A stretch of 64,000 nt of DNA, from positions 1-64,000 of the forward strand of contig NZ_SOZA01000030.1 of the NCBI RefSeq assembly GCF_004519305.1, written 5' to 3'. Made by a program: the position numbers and the translations under genes. Each line of letters starts with the position of its first letter. Positions within the stretch are counted from its first letter, which is position 1. The DNA is from Pseudomonas sp. RIT623. GTDB lineage: Bacteria; Pseudomonadota; Gammaproteobacteria; Pseudomonadales; Pseudomonadaceae. Under the pieces are notes generated by a model. The model searched no databases. It was not told the DNA's origin and saw nothing but the letters and a program-made list of their open reading frames with translations. This document shows, piece by piece, positions 21,059-32,651 of the stretch.

Positions 21059-21802
21059 TCAGCCGACACTATTGGAACTGTCTCTGTCTACGGCAGACGT
21101 TGCAGTGGGAGTAAATACCATCACCTCCAATACATGGGAATGAAACTCCCGTCGATACAGAATGAATACCACGCCAACACTCATGACCATGAACAGCCAC
21201 GGGCTGATGAACCAACTCAACATGGCCATGCCGAAATAATAAGAACGCAAACCCAGGTTGAACTGGTTGGCGGCCAGCGACAGCACCCTCGCCGCCCGGG
21301 AGGCGAAGGCCTTGCGCTCCAGTTCGTTGACCTCGCGTTCACCGATCATCGGCGCCGAACCCACCAGGACAGCCGCGAAGTTGTATTGGCGCATGCACCA
21401 ACTGAAGGTGAAGAAGGCATAGACGAACACTGTCGCCAGGCACAGCAGCTTGATTTCCGACATGCCCTGGGACGCCTGTTGCACCAGCGGCAGGTCGGCC
21501 AGCAACGACAAGGCACGGTCCGAGGCGCCCAGCACGGTGAGGATGCCGGCGAGGATGATCAGGGTGCTGGAGGCGAAGAACGAAGCATTGCGCTCCAGAT
21601 TGCCGATCACGCTAGCGTCGGCGATGCGGTTGTCACGCAGCAGCATGCGGCGCATCCAGTCTTCGCGGTACAGGTGCAGCACGCTGGCCAGGCAGGCGGT
21701 GTCACGACCCTTCCAGAGCGCATAACGGGTGTAGCCGCCCCAACAGATGGCGAACCAGCAGGCTGCCACGAGGTTGCCAAGGTTGTTTTGAATGAAGCTC
21801 AT
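21059..21802 (-). CDS. DUF599 family membrane protein
   Basis: A 247-residue protein with a first membrane segment near residue 5-25, two or three further hydrophobic segments (~75-95, ~115-140, ~195-220) and a conserved arginine-rich REDWMRRML region near residue 47. It matches DUF599, a family of bacterial and plant membrane proteins without a known function. Monocistronic. Confidence 0.8.
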   Translation of the reverse strand: MSFIQNNLGNLVAACWFAICWGGYTRYALWKGRDTACLASVLHLYREDWMRRMLLRDNRIADASVIGNLERNASFFASSTLIILAGILTVLGASDRALSLLADLPLVQQASQGMSEIKLLCLATVFVYAFFTFSWCMRQYNFAAVLVGSAPMIGEREVNELERKAFASRAARVLSLAANQFNLGLRSYYFGMAMLSWFISPWLFMVMSVGVVFILYRREFHSHVLEVMVFTPTATSAVDRDSSNSVG

Positions 21803-21916
21803 GCAGGAATCCCGTCAAAGAGAAACAGACCGGTTTTCGACGCCCGGACTCGCCATAAGACACATGCGCCGTATTGATTTTCCTGCACCCGCGAAGAGGC
21901 CAGCACAGGCAACAAA

Positions 21917-21945
21917 AAACCCCGCGCCTTCCGGACGCGGGGTTT
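21917..21945 (-). terminator. Intrinsic terminator of brnQ
   Basis: The stem AAACCCCGCG/CGCGGGGTTT with a 9-nt loop has a T-run when read on the minus strand, 66 bp after the brnQ stop. Confidence 0.88.
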
Positions 21946-22011
21946 GATATCCACCTTTGGCAGGCGCCCTTCGGCTTGTGGCCGGCGCCCTGCCCTTCAG
22001 GTTTCAATCCA

Positions 22012-23325
22012 TCAGGCCAGCGCCTCGCGCGGCTTGCCCAGCAGGCGATCGCAGGCAACGGCGGCGGCCAGGGTGACTACCGAAGGCACCAGCCAGGCCA
22101 TGCCTTCGTCGCTGAACGGCAGGTGAGCCATGAAGTCTGGCAGCACGTGGGCCAAGCTGCTGCCCTTGACGGCGTCGACAATACCGAACACCAGCGATAC
22201 CAGCATGACCGGCGCCAGGATACGGGTTGGCGAATTCCACAGGTCCTTCACGAAGCTCAGGCCCACTACCACGATGCATGGTGGGTAGATCGCCGTGAGC
22301 ACGGGAATCGAGAACATGATCAGCTTGGTCAGACCCAGGTTGGAAATCACCAGCGAGAAGCCCGCCAGGATCACCACCAGGGTACGGTACGACAACGGCA
22401 GTATCTGGCTGAAGTACTCGGCGCAGGCGCAGGTAAGACCGACGGCGGTCACCAGGCAGGCCAGTGCAATCAGCACAGCGAGGAAGCCACTGCCCAGCGA
22501 GCCGAAGGTGTGCTGCACATAGGCGTGCAGGACCATCGCGCCGTTGGTGGCGTCAGCGGCGATGTCATGGCTGCCGGCGCCGAGGCGGAACAGGCTGACA
22601 TACACCAGCACCAGGCCGACACCGGCAATCAGCCCGGCGATGATGGCATAGCGGGTGATCAGCTTCGGCGACTCGACCCCGCGCGAACGGATGGCGTTGA
22701 CGATGACGATACCGAAGACCAGGGCGCCCAGGGTGTCCATGGTCAGGTAACCATCGGAGAACCCTTTGGAGAACGCCGCTGCGGCATAGGCCGGCTGGGC
22801 CTCGCCGATCGTGCCGGCGGGCAAGGCGAAGGCGGCGATACCCAGCACCGCCAGGGCGATGATCTTCAAGGGCGCCAGGAACCGCCCCACGGTGTCAAGC
22901 AGCTTGCCTGGGTACATGGACACGGCCAGTACCACGGCGAAATACACCACGCTGTAGATGAGCAGCGCCGTCGGACTCTCGCCGGTCAACGGCGCAACGC
23001 CCACTTCGAACGACACGGTCGCGGTGCGTGGGGTGGCGAACAGCGGGCCGACCGAAAGGTAGCAGACGGCCGCCAGCAGGCCGCCGAAGAACTTGCCGAT
23101 CGGGCTGCTCAGGGCGTCCATGCCACCACCGACCTTGGCCAGGGCGACCACGGTGATGACCGGCAGGCCCACGGCGGTGACCAGGAAGCCGAGTGCCGCC
23201 ATCCATACGTTCGGGCCAGATTGCAGGCCGACGATAGGCGGGAAGATGATGTTGCCGGCGCCGACGAACAGCGCGAACGTCATAAAGCCAAGCGCCAGGA
23301 TATCCTGGCCTTTTAAAACTTTCAT
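22012..23325 (-). CDS. brnQ: Branched-chain amino acid:cation symporter
   Basis: A 437-residue LIVCS-family carrier with about 12 hydrophobic segments, importing Leu, Ile and Val. The N-terminal block [13 protein letters not shown] and the later [15 protein letters not shown] are typical of BrnQ/BraB. Full length. The long upstream region (23326-23846) is noted separately. No neighbouring amino acid genes; probably monocistronic. Confidence 0.93.
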   Translation of the reverse strand: MKVLKGQDILALGFMTFALFVGAGNIIFPPIVGLQSGPNVWMAALGFLVTAVGLPVITVVALAKVGGGMDALSSPIGKFFGGLLAAVCYLSVGPLFATPRTATVSFEVGVAPLTGESPTALLIYSVVYFAVVLAVSMYPGKLLDTVGRFLAPLKIIALAVLGIAAFALPAGTIGEAQPAYAAAAFSKGFSDGYLTMDTLGALVFGIVIVNAIRSRGVESPKLITRYAIIAGLIAGVGLVLVYVSLFRLGAGSHDIAADATNGAMVLHAYVQHTFGSLGSGFLAVLIALACLVTAVGLTCACAEYFSQILPLSYRTLVVILAGFSLVISNLGLTKLIMFSIPVLTAIYPPCIVVVGLSFVKDLWNSPTRILAPVMLVSLVFGIVDAVKGSSLAHVLPDFMAHLPFSDEGMAWLVPSVVTLAAAVACDRLLGKPREALA

Positions 23326-23528
23326 TTAAGGAAATACCACACTGCTGAAATCGGGAGTCGGAGGGGATTTCCCACAGGATTAAGGGAAATGCTGCCCGGC
23401 TTGGTGAGCCAGACCCGTTTAGCGTGTCGTTCCCTTTTGGGGTACGGGCACAGAGTGAACGCGTAGGGTACCTGTTTTGCCTGACAAACGCACTGGCACA
23501 GTGCTGCTTGTCCGATGTGCGTATGTGT

Positions 23529-23559
23529 TTGTCGTCTGGTTGAACGTGTTAGGCGACAA
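23529..23559. promoter_or_regulatory. Inverted repeat upstream of brnQ
   Basis: TTGTCGTCT and AGGCGACAA are inverted arms (8 of 9 pairs) separated by 13 bp, about 205 bp upstream of the brnQ start. Size and spacing fit an operator for a dimeric regulator; no regulator is assigned. Confidence 0.35.
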
Positions 23560-23638
23560 TTTATTGCTCATTTGGGTAGATGTCTGGTTGAAAAACCTGA
23601 TTGGGGTGATCGAGCTTTCCTAATCCTTACTGAGCAGG

Positions 23639-23755
23639 TGTAGGAGCGGCCTTGTGTCGCGAAAGGGCCGCGTAGCGGCCCCAGCGGTACTTGCCTCGAA
23701 GCTGAAATCCTGGGGCCGCTCTGCGGCCCTTTCGCGACACAAGGCCGCTCCTACA
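23639..23755. repeat. Paired REP elements
   Basis: Inverted copies of the TGTAGGAGCGGCCTTGTGTCGCGAAAGGG family with ~35 bp between the arms, between brnQ and sucD. Confidence 0.85.
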
Positions 23756-23795
23756 AAAAACAGGCAAGATCTCTTTTTCTCGACGTAATAACGAC

Positions 23796-23819
23796 AAAGG
23801 CCACCCGAGGGTGGCCTTT
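23796..23819 (-). terminator. Terminator after sucD
   Basis: Perfect 11-bp stem AAAGGCCACCC/GGGTGGCCTTT with a 2-nt loop. The T-run is short on the minus strand. It closes the sdhCDAB-sucAB-lpdG-sucCD cluster. Confidence 0.8.
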
Positions 23820-23846
23820 GTGCGCGTGGGGGGTACTACGTGTTAC

Positions 23847-24731
23847 TTACTTCTTGACTTCCCAGCCAGTCAGCTCGGCCAGGGCCTTGCCGATGTCAGC
23901 CAGGGAACGCACGGTTTTCACACCGGCGTCCTGCAGGGCCGCGAACTTCTCGTCCGCAGTACCCTTGCCACCAGAGATGATGGCGCCAGCGTGGCCCATG
24001 CGCTTGCCCGCAGGTGCGGTAACACCGGCGATGTAGGAAACGACAGGCTTGGTCACGTTGGCCTTGATGTAGGCCGCGGCTTCTTCTTCAGCGGAACCGC
24101 CGATCTCACCGATCATGACGATCGCTTCGGTCTTCGGATCTTCCTGGAACAGCTTCAGGATATCGATGAAGTTGGAGCCCGGAATCGGGTCACCGCCGAT
24201 GCCGACGCAGGTCGACTGGCCGAAACCGGCGTCGGTGGTCTGCTTGACGGCTTCGTAGGTCAGGGTGCCGGAACGCGAAACGATACCGACCTTGCCTGGC
24301 AGGTGGATGTGGCCTGGCATGATGCCGATCTTGCACTCGCCCGGGGTGATGACACCTGGGCAGTTAGGGCCGATCAGGGTCACGCCCAGCTCGTCGCACT
24401 TGACCTTGGCGTCCAGCATGTCGAGGGTAGGAATACCCTCGGTGATGCAGACGATCAGCTTGATGCCACCGAAGGCGGCTTCCAGGATCGAGTCCTTGCA
24501 GAAAGGAGCCGGTACGTAGATCACCGACGCGTCAGCGCCGGTAGCTTCTACAGCTTCTTTCACGGTGTTGAACACCGGCAGGCCCAGATGGGTGGTGCCA
24601 CCCTTGCCTGGGGTGACGCCGCCGACCATCTTGGTGCCGTAGGCGATAGCCTGTTCGGAGTGGAAGGTACCCTGCGAGCCGGTGAAGCCCTGGCAGATGA
24701 CTTTGGTGTCTTTATTGATCAGGACGCTCAT
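23847..24731 (-). CDS. sucD: Succinate-CoA ligase, alpha subunit
   Basis: A 294-residue CoA-binding subunit of succinyl-CoA synthetase, converting succinyl-CoA to succinate with NTP formation. The N-terminal Rossmann segment [11 protein letters not shown] binds CoA. The active-site histidine that is phosphorylated is in [12 protein letters not shown] near residue 246. Its start codon shares one base with the sucC stop region (24731), so the two are coupled. Last gene of the TCA cluster. Confidence 0.98.
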   Translation of the reverse strand: MSVLINKDTKVICQGFTGSQGTFHSEQAIAYGTKMVGGVTPGKGGTTHLGLPVFNTVKEAVEATGADASVIYVPAPFCKDSILEAAFGGIKLIVCITEGIPTLDMLDAKVKCDELGVTLIGPNCPGVITPGECKIGIMPGHIHLPGKVGIVSRSGTLTYEAVKQTTDAGFGQSTCVGIGGDPIPGSNFIDILKLFQEDPKTEAIVMIGEIGGSAEEEAAAYIKANVTKPVVSYIAGVTAPAGKRMGHAGAIISGGKGTADEKFAALQDAGVKTVRSLADIGKALAELTGWEVKK

Positions 24732-25897
24732 TACTTGCCCTCCGCAGCTTTGACAACTTGTTGAGCAGCGTCGGTCAGGCTGGTTGCCGCAATGATGTTC
24801 AAACCGCTTTCTGCCAGTACTTTAGCGCCCAGTTCGGCGTTGTTGCCTTCGAGGCGAACGACGACCGGAACCTTGACGCCGACTTCTTTCACCGCGCCGA
24901 TGATGCCTTCGGCAATCATGTCGCAGCGAACGATGCCGCCGAAGATGTTGACCAGTACGGCCGCGACATTGCTGTCGGACAGAATGATCTTGAACGCTTC
25001 GGTAACGCGCTCTTTGGTAGCGCCGCCGCCAACGTCGAGGAAGTTGGCAGGCTTGCCGCCGTGCAGGTTGACGATGTCCATGGTACCCATGGCCAGGCCG
25101 GCACCGTTGACCATGCAGCCGATGTTGCCTTCGAGGGCAACGTAGTTCAGTTCGAACTTGGCGGCGTGGGCTTCACGGGCGTCGTCCTGGGACGGGTCGT
25201 GGAAGGTTTTCAGCTTAGGCTGACGGTACATGGCGTTGGCGTCGATGTTGATCTTGGCATCGAGGCAGTGCAGATCGCCATCGGCCTTGATCACCAGCGG
25301 GTTCACTTCCAGCAGGGCCAGATCGTGATCCTTGAACAGCTTGGCCAGGCCTACGAAGATCTTGGCGAACTGTTGAACTTGCTTGCCTTCCAGGCCCAGC
25401 TGGAATGCCAGTTCACGGCCCTGGAACGGCTGAGCGCCGACCAGCGGGTCGATGGTGGCCTTGAGGATCTTCTCAGGAGTGTCGTGAGCGACTTTCTCGA
25501 TGTCCACGCCACCTTCGGTGGAAGCCATGAACACGATACGGCGGCTCGAACGATCGACGACAGCGCCTAGGTACAGCTCTTTGGCGATGTCGGTGCAGGA
25601 TTCGACCAGGATCTTGGAAACTGGCTGACCATTGGCGTCGGTCTGGTAGGTAACCAGGTTCTTGCCAAGCCACTGGGCAGCGAACGCCTTGGCGTCTTCC
25701 TTGCTGCGAACCAGCTTGACGCCGCCCGCTTTACCGCGACCACCAGCGTGAACCTGGGCTTTTACAACCCACTCGGAACCGCCGATCTTGTCGCAGGCTT
25801 CTGCTGCAGCTTCAGGGGTGTCGACTGCGAAACCCTTGGAAACTGGCAGGCCGTATTCAGCGAACAGCTGCTTACCCTGATACTCGTGAAGATTCAT
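24731..25897 (-). CDS. sucC: Succinate-CoA ligase, beta subunit
   Basis: A 388-residue ATP-grasp subunit. It starts [12 protein letters not shown]; the conserved [10 protein letters not shown] segment is near residue 50 and [16 protein letters not shown] near 320. It determines nucleotide specificity and forms the heterotetramer with SucD. It is preceded by a hairpin-rich 171-bp spacer after lpdG. Confidence 0.98.
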   Translation of the reverse strand: MNLHEYQGKQLFAEYGLPVSKGFAVDTPEAAAEACDKIGGSEWVVKAQVHAGGRGKAGGVKLVRSKEDAKAFAAQWLGKNLVTYQTDANGQPVSKILVESCTDIAKELYLGAVVDRSSRRIVFMASTEGGVDIEKVAHDTPEKILKATIDPLVGAQPFQGRELAFQLGLEGKQVQQFAKIFVGLAKLFKDHDLALLEVNPLVIKADGDLHCLDAKINIDANAMYRQPKLKTFHDPSQDDAREAHAAKFELNYVALEGNIGCMVNGAGLAMGTMDIVNLHGGKPANFLDVGGGATKERVTEAFKIILSDSNVAAVLVNIFGGIVRCDMIAEGIIGAVKEVGVKVPVVVRLEGNNAELGAKVLAESGLNIIAATSLTDAAQQVVKAAEGK

Positions 25898-26068
25898 GCT
25901 TTTTACCGTCTTCGTTAGGTACTGCGCTTCGGCGCTGCGCCATTACTGGCGCCGCACCACCTGTGACCGTTGACCCCGGGTTTCCCGTGTGATCCGGTCC
26001 GGCGGACGTTCCGCGGTGAGTCTTGCACGCAAGACCCACGACGGGCAGCCCGCCGTGGTTTCTTATAA
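25898..26068 (-). promoter_or_regulatory. Hairpin-rich lpdG-sucC intergenic spacer
   Basis: Read on the minus strand, several consecutive short inverted repeats occur: CCACGGCGGG with its partner CCCGTCGTGG, CTTGCGTGCAAG, GCGGAACGTCCGC and CCGGACCGG. No T-run follows the first stem, so it is not a standard terminator. Possible roles are mRNA stabilisation, processing or partial attenuation. Confidence 0.45.
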
Positions 26069-27529
<1,461 letters not shown>

Positions 27530-27597
27530 CTACAAGCCGCGAACCGTGCGGCCCCGCCTCTTGCGAGGCCGGGGCCGGACGATAGACAGCTAGTTGA

Positions 27598-28818
27598 TTA
27601 GATGTCCAGCAGCAGGCGAGACGGATCTTCCAGCAGGTTCTTGATGGTCACCAGGAAGGTTACCGCTTCCTTGCCGTCGATCAGGCGGTGGTCGTAGGAC
27701 AGCGCCAGGTACATCATCGGGCGGATCACCACTTGGCCATTGATGGCCATCGGGCGCTGGATGATGTTGTGCATGCCCAGGATCGCGGCCTGCGGCGGGT
27801 TGACGATCGGGGTCGACATCATCGAACCGAAGGTACCACCGTTGGTGATGGTGAAGGTACCGCCGGTCATCTCTTCGATGGCCAGCTTGCCGTCACGGGC
27901 CTTCTTGCCGAAGGTGGCGATGCCGTTCTCGATCTCGGCCAGCGACATCGACTCGGCGTTGCGCAGTACCGGTACCACCAGGCCACGGTCGCTGGAGACC
28001 GCGACACCGACGTCGGCATAACCGTGGTAGACGATGTCGTTGCCGTCGATCGAGGCGTTGACGGCCGGGAAGCGCTTCAGCGCCTCGGTGGCAGCCTTGA
28101 CGAAGAACGACATGAAGCCCAGGCGTACGCCGTTGTGGGTCTTCTCGAACAGGTCCTTGTACTTCGAACGCAGGGCCATGACTTCGGTCATGTCGACTTC
28201 GTTGAAGGTGGTCAGCATGGCCATGTTCGACTGGGCTTCGACCAGACGCTCGGCGATCTTGGCGCGCAGGCGGGTCATCGGCACACGCTTCTCGGTGCGG
28301 TCGCCTGCGGCAACCACAACCGGGGCAGCGGTGGCAGCGGCAGGCTTGGCAGCCGGCGCCGGGGCCGATTTCTTGTTGGCGACGGCGGCGACGACGTCTT
28401 CCTTGGTGATGCGACCGCCTTTGCCGGTGCCGGCAACGGTAGCCAGGTCGATGCCGTTCTCTTCAGCCAGCTTGCGCGCGGCCGGGGCGGCAACCGGGTC
28501 GTCTTCGCCTGCGTCGGCAGCGGCGGCGGCAGCCGGAGCAGCAGCGGCCGGGGCGGCAGCGGGCGCGGCGGCGGCGACGCCACCTTCAACGATCGAGCCC
28601 AGGACTTCGTCGGACAGGACGGTGTCGCCCTCGCCCTTGACGATGGCACCCAGCACGCCATCGGCGGTGGCCAGGACTTCCAGGACGACTTTGTCGGTTT
28701 CGATGTCGACGATCAGCTCGTCACGCTTGACGGCGTCGCCCGGCTGCTTGTGCCAGGTGGCAACGGTGCCGTCGGCGACCGATTCCGGGAAGGTTGGGGC
28801 TTTGATCTCGATAGCCAT
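27598..28818 (-). CDS. sucB: 2-oxoglutarate dehydrogenase E2 (dihydrolipoyl succinyltransferase)
   Basis: A 406-residue E2 core subunit. It has one lipoyl domain with lipoylated K43 in [11 protein letters not shown], an Ala/Pro-rich flexible linker (~80-110), a peripheral subunit-binding domain (~112-148: [13 protein letters not shown]), a second Ala-rich linker, and a catalytic domain ending with the [11 protein letters not shown] active-site motif. Single-lipoyl architecture is usual for SucB. The inter-domain linkers are intact. Confidence 0.97.
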
Positions 28819-28860
28819 TAGCAGTGTTTCCTTAAATTCGGTTTCAGGTGCGCGAAGGCG

Positions 28861-31692
28861 TTAGACAGTGAAGGCGTCTTGCAGCAGTTTTTCCTGCTGT
28901 TCGGCGTGCTTCGATGCGTAACCACAGGCTGGCGCGGCGGATGCGTCGCGGCCGGCATATTCCAGGACCAGCGCCTTGTTGTGGCGGCCCAGGATACGGC
29001 GCATGTGGTGCTGGCTGCTGTACCAGGCGCCCTGGTTCATCGGTTCTTCCTGACACCACACCGCATGCTTGAGGTTGGTGTACGGTGCCAGGATTTCGAC
29101 CAGGTCGTCCTCAGGGAACGGATACAGCTGCTCGATACGCACGATGGCGATGTCTTCGCGGCCTTCGGCACGGCGTTTTTCCAGTAGGTCGTAGTAGACC
29201 TTGCCACCACACAGCACCAGGCGCTCGACCTTGGCCGGATCGATCGCGTCGATTTCCGGGATCACGGTCTGGAACGAGCCTTCGGCCAGGTCTTCCAGGG
29301 TCGAGATGGCCAGCTTGTGGCGCAGCAGCGACTTCGGCGTCAGCACGATCAGTGGCTTGCGCAGCGGACGGATGACCTGGCGACGCAGCAGGTGGTAGAT
29401 CTGTGCCGGGGTAGTCGGTACGCAGACCTGGATGTTGTGCTCGGCGCACAGCTGCAGGTAGCGTTCCAGACGCGCGGAGGAGTGCTCCGGGCCCTGCCCT
29501 TCATAACCGTGTGGCAGCAGCATGGTCAGACCGCACAGGCGGCCCCACTTGTGCTCGCCGCTGGTGATGAACTGGTCGATAACCACTTGCGCACCGTTGG
29601 CGAAGTCGCCGAACTGGGCTTCCCAGATCACCAGCGCGTTCGGCGTGGTGGTCGAGTAGCCGTATTCGAAGGCCAGTACCGCTTCTTCCGAGAGGAAGGA
29701 GTCGTACAGGTCGAAACGCGGCTGGCCCGGGAACAGGTTCTTCAGCGGTACGTAGGTGCTGGCGTCCTTCTGGTTGTGCAGCACCGCGTGCCGGTGCGAG
29801 AAGGTGCCACGGCCGATATCCTGGCCGGTCATGCGGATCGGGTGACCTTCGAACTGCAGGGTGGCGTAGGCCATGGTCTCTGCATAACCCCAGTTGATCG
29901 GCAGGCCACCGGCCTGCATCTTCTGGCGGTCTTCGTAGATCTTCGCGACCTGGCGCTGGACGACGAAGCCTTCCGGCAGTTCCAGCAACTTGGCCGACAG
30001 TTCCTGCAGGGTCTTGAGGTCGAAGCGGGTGTCGTGACGCGCGGTCCAGGCATGGCCCAGGTAAGGGCGCCAGTCGACGAACAGCTCGCGGTTCGGCTCC
30101 TTGACCAGGCTCTTGACCACATGCAGACCGTTGTCCAGCGCGTTGCGGTACTCGTCGATCTTGGCCTGGGCGCGCTCGGCGTCGATGCGACCGGCCTGGA
30201 TCAGCGCCTCTGCATACAATTCGCGAGTGGTGCGCTGCTTGCTGATCTGCTGATACATCAACGGCTGGGTGCCGTTCGGCTCGTCGGCCTCGTTGTGGCC
30301 GCGACGACGGTAGCAGACCAGGTCGATGACCACGTCACGCTTGAACTGCATGCGGTAGTCGATGGCCAGCTGGGTGACGAACAGCACCGCTTCCGGGTCA
30401 TCGCCGTTCACGTGCAGGATCGGCGCCTGGATCATCTTGGCAACGTCGGTGGCGTACTCGGTGGAGCGCGCGTCCAGCGGGTTGCTGATGGTGAAGCCAA
30501 CCTGGTTGTTGATCACGATGTGCACGGTACCGCCGGTCTTGAAACCGCGGGTCTGCGACATCTGGAAGGTTTCCATGACCACACCCTGGCCGGCGAACGC
30601 AGCGTCGCCGTGGATCGAGATCGGCAGAACCTTGTCGCCAACGGTGTCGTTACGACGGTCCTGGCGGGCGCGAACCGAACCCTCCACCACTGGCGAGACG
30701 ATTTCCAGGTGGGAAGGGTTGAACGCCATGGCCAGGTGCACTTCGCCACCTGTGGTCATCACGTTGGAGGAGAAGCCCTGGTGATACTTCACGTCACCGG
30801 AGCCCAGCTCGTTCATCTTCTTGCCTTCGAACTCGTCGAACAGCTCGCGCGGGTTCTTGCCGAAGGTGTTGACGAGCACGTTCAGGCGGCCACGGTGGGC
30901 CATGCCGATCACGACTTCCTTGGTGCCATAGGAACCGGAGCGCTGGATCATTTCGTCCAGCATCGGGATCAGGCTTTCGCCGCCTTCCAGACCGAAACGC
31001 TTGGTGCCTGGGTACTTGGTGCCCAGGTACTTCTCCAGGCCCTCACCGGCCGTGACGCGCTCGAGCAGGTGAGCCTGCACATCGGCGGAGAATTCCGGAC
31101 GGCCACGTACGCTTTCCAGGCGCTGCTGGAACCAGCTGCGCTGCTCGGAATCGACGATGTGGGTGAATTCGGCACCAATGGTGCGACAATATGTCTTCTC
31201 GAGCGCCTCGAAGATTTCGCGTAGGCTCGCTTCCTCTTTGCCGATGAACAGGTCGCCGGCACGGAAGGTCGTATCAAGATCGGCATTGGTCAAGCCGTAG
31301 TGATTGATCGACAGGTCTACGGGCGCAGGACGCTGCCACAACCCCAACGGGTCGAGCTTGGCAGCCTGATGGCCGCGCATACGATAGGCCTGGATCAGTC
31401 GCAGAACTTCAACCTGCTTCTTCTCGTGTTCACTGCTCACGCTCCCGGCGGAAACCGGTTGGGCGCGGCGCTGGTTCTTTGCCAGCAATACGAAATGGTC
31501 GCGGATCGTCGAGTGCGATACATCGGTAGCGGTGCTGCCGTCGGCGGGCAATTTCTGGAAGTAAGTGCGCCACTCTTCTGGCACAGCGTTAGGGTCGTGC
31601 AGGTAGAGCTCATAAAGCTCTTCCACATATGCAGCGTTACCACCTGAAAGGTGGGCGCTTTCCCACATGCGCTGCATCACGCTTTCTTGCAT
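28861..31692 (-). CDS. sucA: 2-oxoglutarate dehydrogenase E1
   Basis: A 943-residue thiamine-diphosphate enzyme that decarboxylates 2-oxoglutarate and transfers the succinyl group to the E2 lipoyl. The N-terminal segment (~8-45: LSGGNAAYVEELYELY) is the E2-binding region. The ThDP motif GDAAFAGQG is near residue 363, and the transketolase-like domain with the histidine-rich active-site region follows. Full length. A 243-bp spacer separates it from sdhB upstream, enough for its own promoter, which I could not locate with confidence. Confidence 0.97.
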   Translation of the reverse strand: MQESVMQRMWESAHLSGGNAAYVEELYELYLHDPNAVPEEWRTYFQKLPADGSTATDVSHSTIRDHFVLLAKNQRRAQPVSAGSVSSEHEKKQVEVLRLIQAYRMRGHQAAKLDPLGLWQRPAPVDLSINHYGLTNADLDTTFRAGDLFIGKEEASLREIFEALEKTYCRTIGAEFTHIVDSEQRSWFQQRLESVRGRPEFSADVQAHLLERVTAGEGLEKYLGTKYPGTKRFGLEGGESLIPMLDEMIQRSGSYGTKEVVIGMAHRGRLNVLVNTFGKNPRELFDEFEGKKMNELGSGDVKYHQGFSSNVMTTGGEVHLAMAFNPSHLEIVSPVVEGSVRARQDRRNDTVGDKVLPISIHGDAAFAGQGVVMETFQMSQTRGFKTGGTVHIVINNQVGFTISNPLDARSTEYATDVAKMIQAPILHVNGDDPEAVLFVTQLAIDYRMQFKRDVVIDLVCYRRRGHNEADEPNGTQPLMYQQISKQRTTRELYAEALIQAGRIDAERAQAKIDEYRNALDNGLHVVKSLVKEPNRELFVDWRPYLGHAWTARHDTRFDLKTLQELSAKLLELPEGFVVQRQVAKIYEDRQKMQAGGLPINWGYAETMAYATLQFEGHPIRMTGQDIGRGTFSHRHAVLHNQKDASTYVPLKNLFPGQPRFDLYDSFLSEEAVLAFEYGYSTTTPNALVIWEAQFGDFANGAQVVIDQFITSGEHKWGRLCGLTMLLPHGYEGQGPEHSSARLERYLQLCAEHNIQVCVPTTPAQIYHLLRRQVIRPLRKPLIVLTPKSLLRHKLAISTLEDLAEGSFQTVIPEIDAIDPAKVERLVLCGGKVYYDLLEKRRAEGREDIAIVRIEQLYPFPEDDLVEILAPYTNLKHAVWCQEEPMNQGAWYSSQHHMRRILGRHNKALVLEYAGRDASAAPACGYASKHAEQQEKLLQDAFTV

Positions 31693-31887
31693 GCTTGGTC
31701 ACCCTCGGTTAGGGGACTGATCGGCGAGAGCCACAGCAAACCTGGAAAAGTCCGAACACAGCGACTGAACCACGCCACCTGGATCCTGCTGATTTTCCGG
31801 GTACCAGCCCGGAAGCCCCTGCTGGTCTCATATCTTCATAGGTAATGAGCGCGGGCTTTGTGGGCCCTTGCTCGGGTTTTACCTCAG

Positions 31888-31907
31888 TGCGGGCTCACCA
31901 CCCGCAC
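31888..31907 (-). promoter_or_regulatory. Stem-loop after sdhB
   Basis: A 7-bp GC-rich inverted repeat (GTGCGGG/CCCGCAC, 6-nt loop) lies 29 bp downstream of the sdhB stop. No T-run follows on the minus strand, so it may stabilise the sdh transcript 3' end rather than terminate it. Confidence 0.4.
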
Positions 31908-31935
31908 CTCGGCTTACTGCAGGTACAACGGTGAA

Positions 31936-32640
31936 TCAGGTGCCGCTTTGCAGCAGCATGTTACGCACATGACCGATTGCCTTGGTCGGGTTCAGACCCT
32001 TCGGGCAGACGTTCACGCAGTTCATGATCCCGCGGCAGCGGAATACGCTGAACGGGTCATCCAGGGACGCCAGGCGCTCCTGAGTCTTGGTGTCACGGCT
32101 GTCGGCCAGGAAGCGATAGGCCTGCAGCAGCGCGGCAGGGCCCAGGAACTTGTCTGGGTTCCACCAGAACGAAGGGCAGGAGGTCGAGCAGCAAGCGCAC
32201 AGGATGCACTCGTACAGACCGTCCAGCTTGTCGCGATCTTCCGGCGACTGCAGACGCTCGATGGCCGGGGCCGGCGTGTCGTTTTGCAGGAACGGCTTCA
32301 CCTTCTCGTACTGCTTGTAGAAGATGCTCATATCGACCACCAAGTCACGAATGACCGGCAGGCCAGGCAGCGGACGCAGCACCAGCTTGTTGCCCTTGAC
32401 CACGCCCGACAGCGGGGTGATGCAGGCCAGGCCGTTCTTGCCGTTCATGTTCATGCCATCGGAACCGCAAACGCCTTCACGGCAGGAGCGACGGTACGAG
32501 AAGCCCTCGTCCTTCTCCTTGATCAGCGCCAGCACGTCCAGCACCATCAGGTCCTTGCCGCCGGTATCGACGTCGAACGACTCCATCTTGGGCGCCGAGT
32601 CGGTGTCCGGGTTGTAACGATAAACTTCGACTTTCAACAT
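31936..32640 (-). CDS. sdhB: Succinate dehydrogenase iron-sulfur subunit
   Basis: A 234-residue subunit with three clusters: [2Fe-2S] ligands in SCREGVCGSDGMNMNGKNGLAC, [4Fe-4S] in CILCACCSTSCP and [3Fe-4S] in CRGIMNCVNVCPKG. The ATG at 32640 (MLKVEVYRY) gives the usual family length, with AGGGTGG upstream; a start three codons earlier was not chosen. It follows sdhA by 11 bp. Confidence 0.97.
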   Translation of the reverse strand: MLKVEVYRYNPDTDSAPKMESFDVDTGGKDLMVLDVLALIKEKDEGFSYRRSCREGVCGSDGMNMNGKNGLACITPLSGVVKGNKLVLRPLPGLPVIRDLVVDMSIFYKQYEKVKPFLQNDTPAPAIERLQSPEDRDKLDGLYECILCACCSTSCPSFWWNPDKFLGPAALLQAYRFLADSRDTKTQERLASLDDPFSVFRCRGIMNCVNVCPKGLNPTKAIGHVRNMLLQSGT

Positions 32641-32651
32641 AGCGGCCACCC

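Larger units (their letters stand above)
23326..23846. other. Gene-free region between brnQ and sucD
   Basis: This 521-bp gap holds, from left to right, the brnQ leader, an imperfect 31-bp inverted repeat at 23529-23559, a paired REP at 23639-23755 and the sucD terminator at 23796-23819. I found no ORF with coding character and no convincing sigma-70 promoter for brnQ by eye. Confidence 0.6.
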
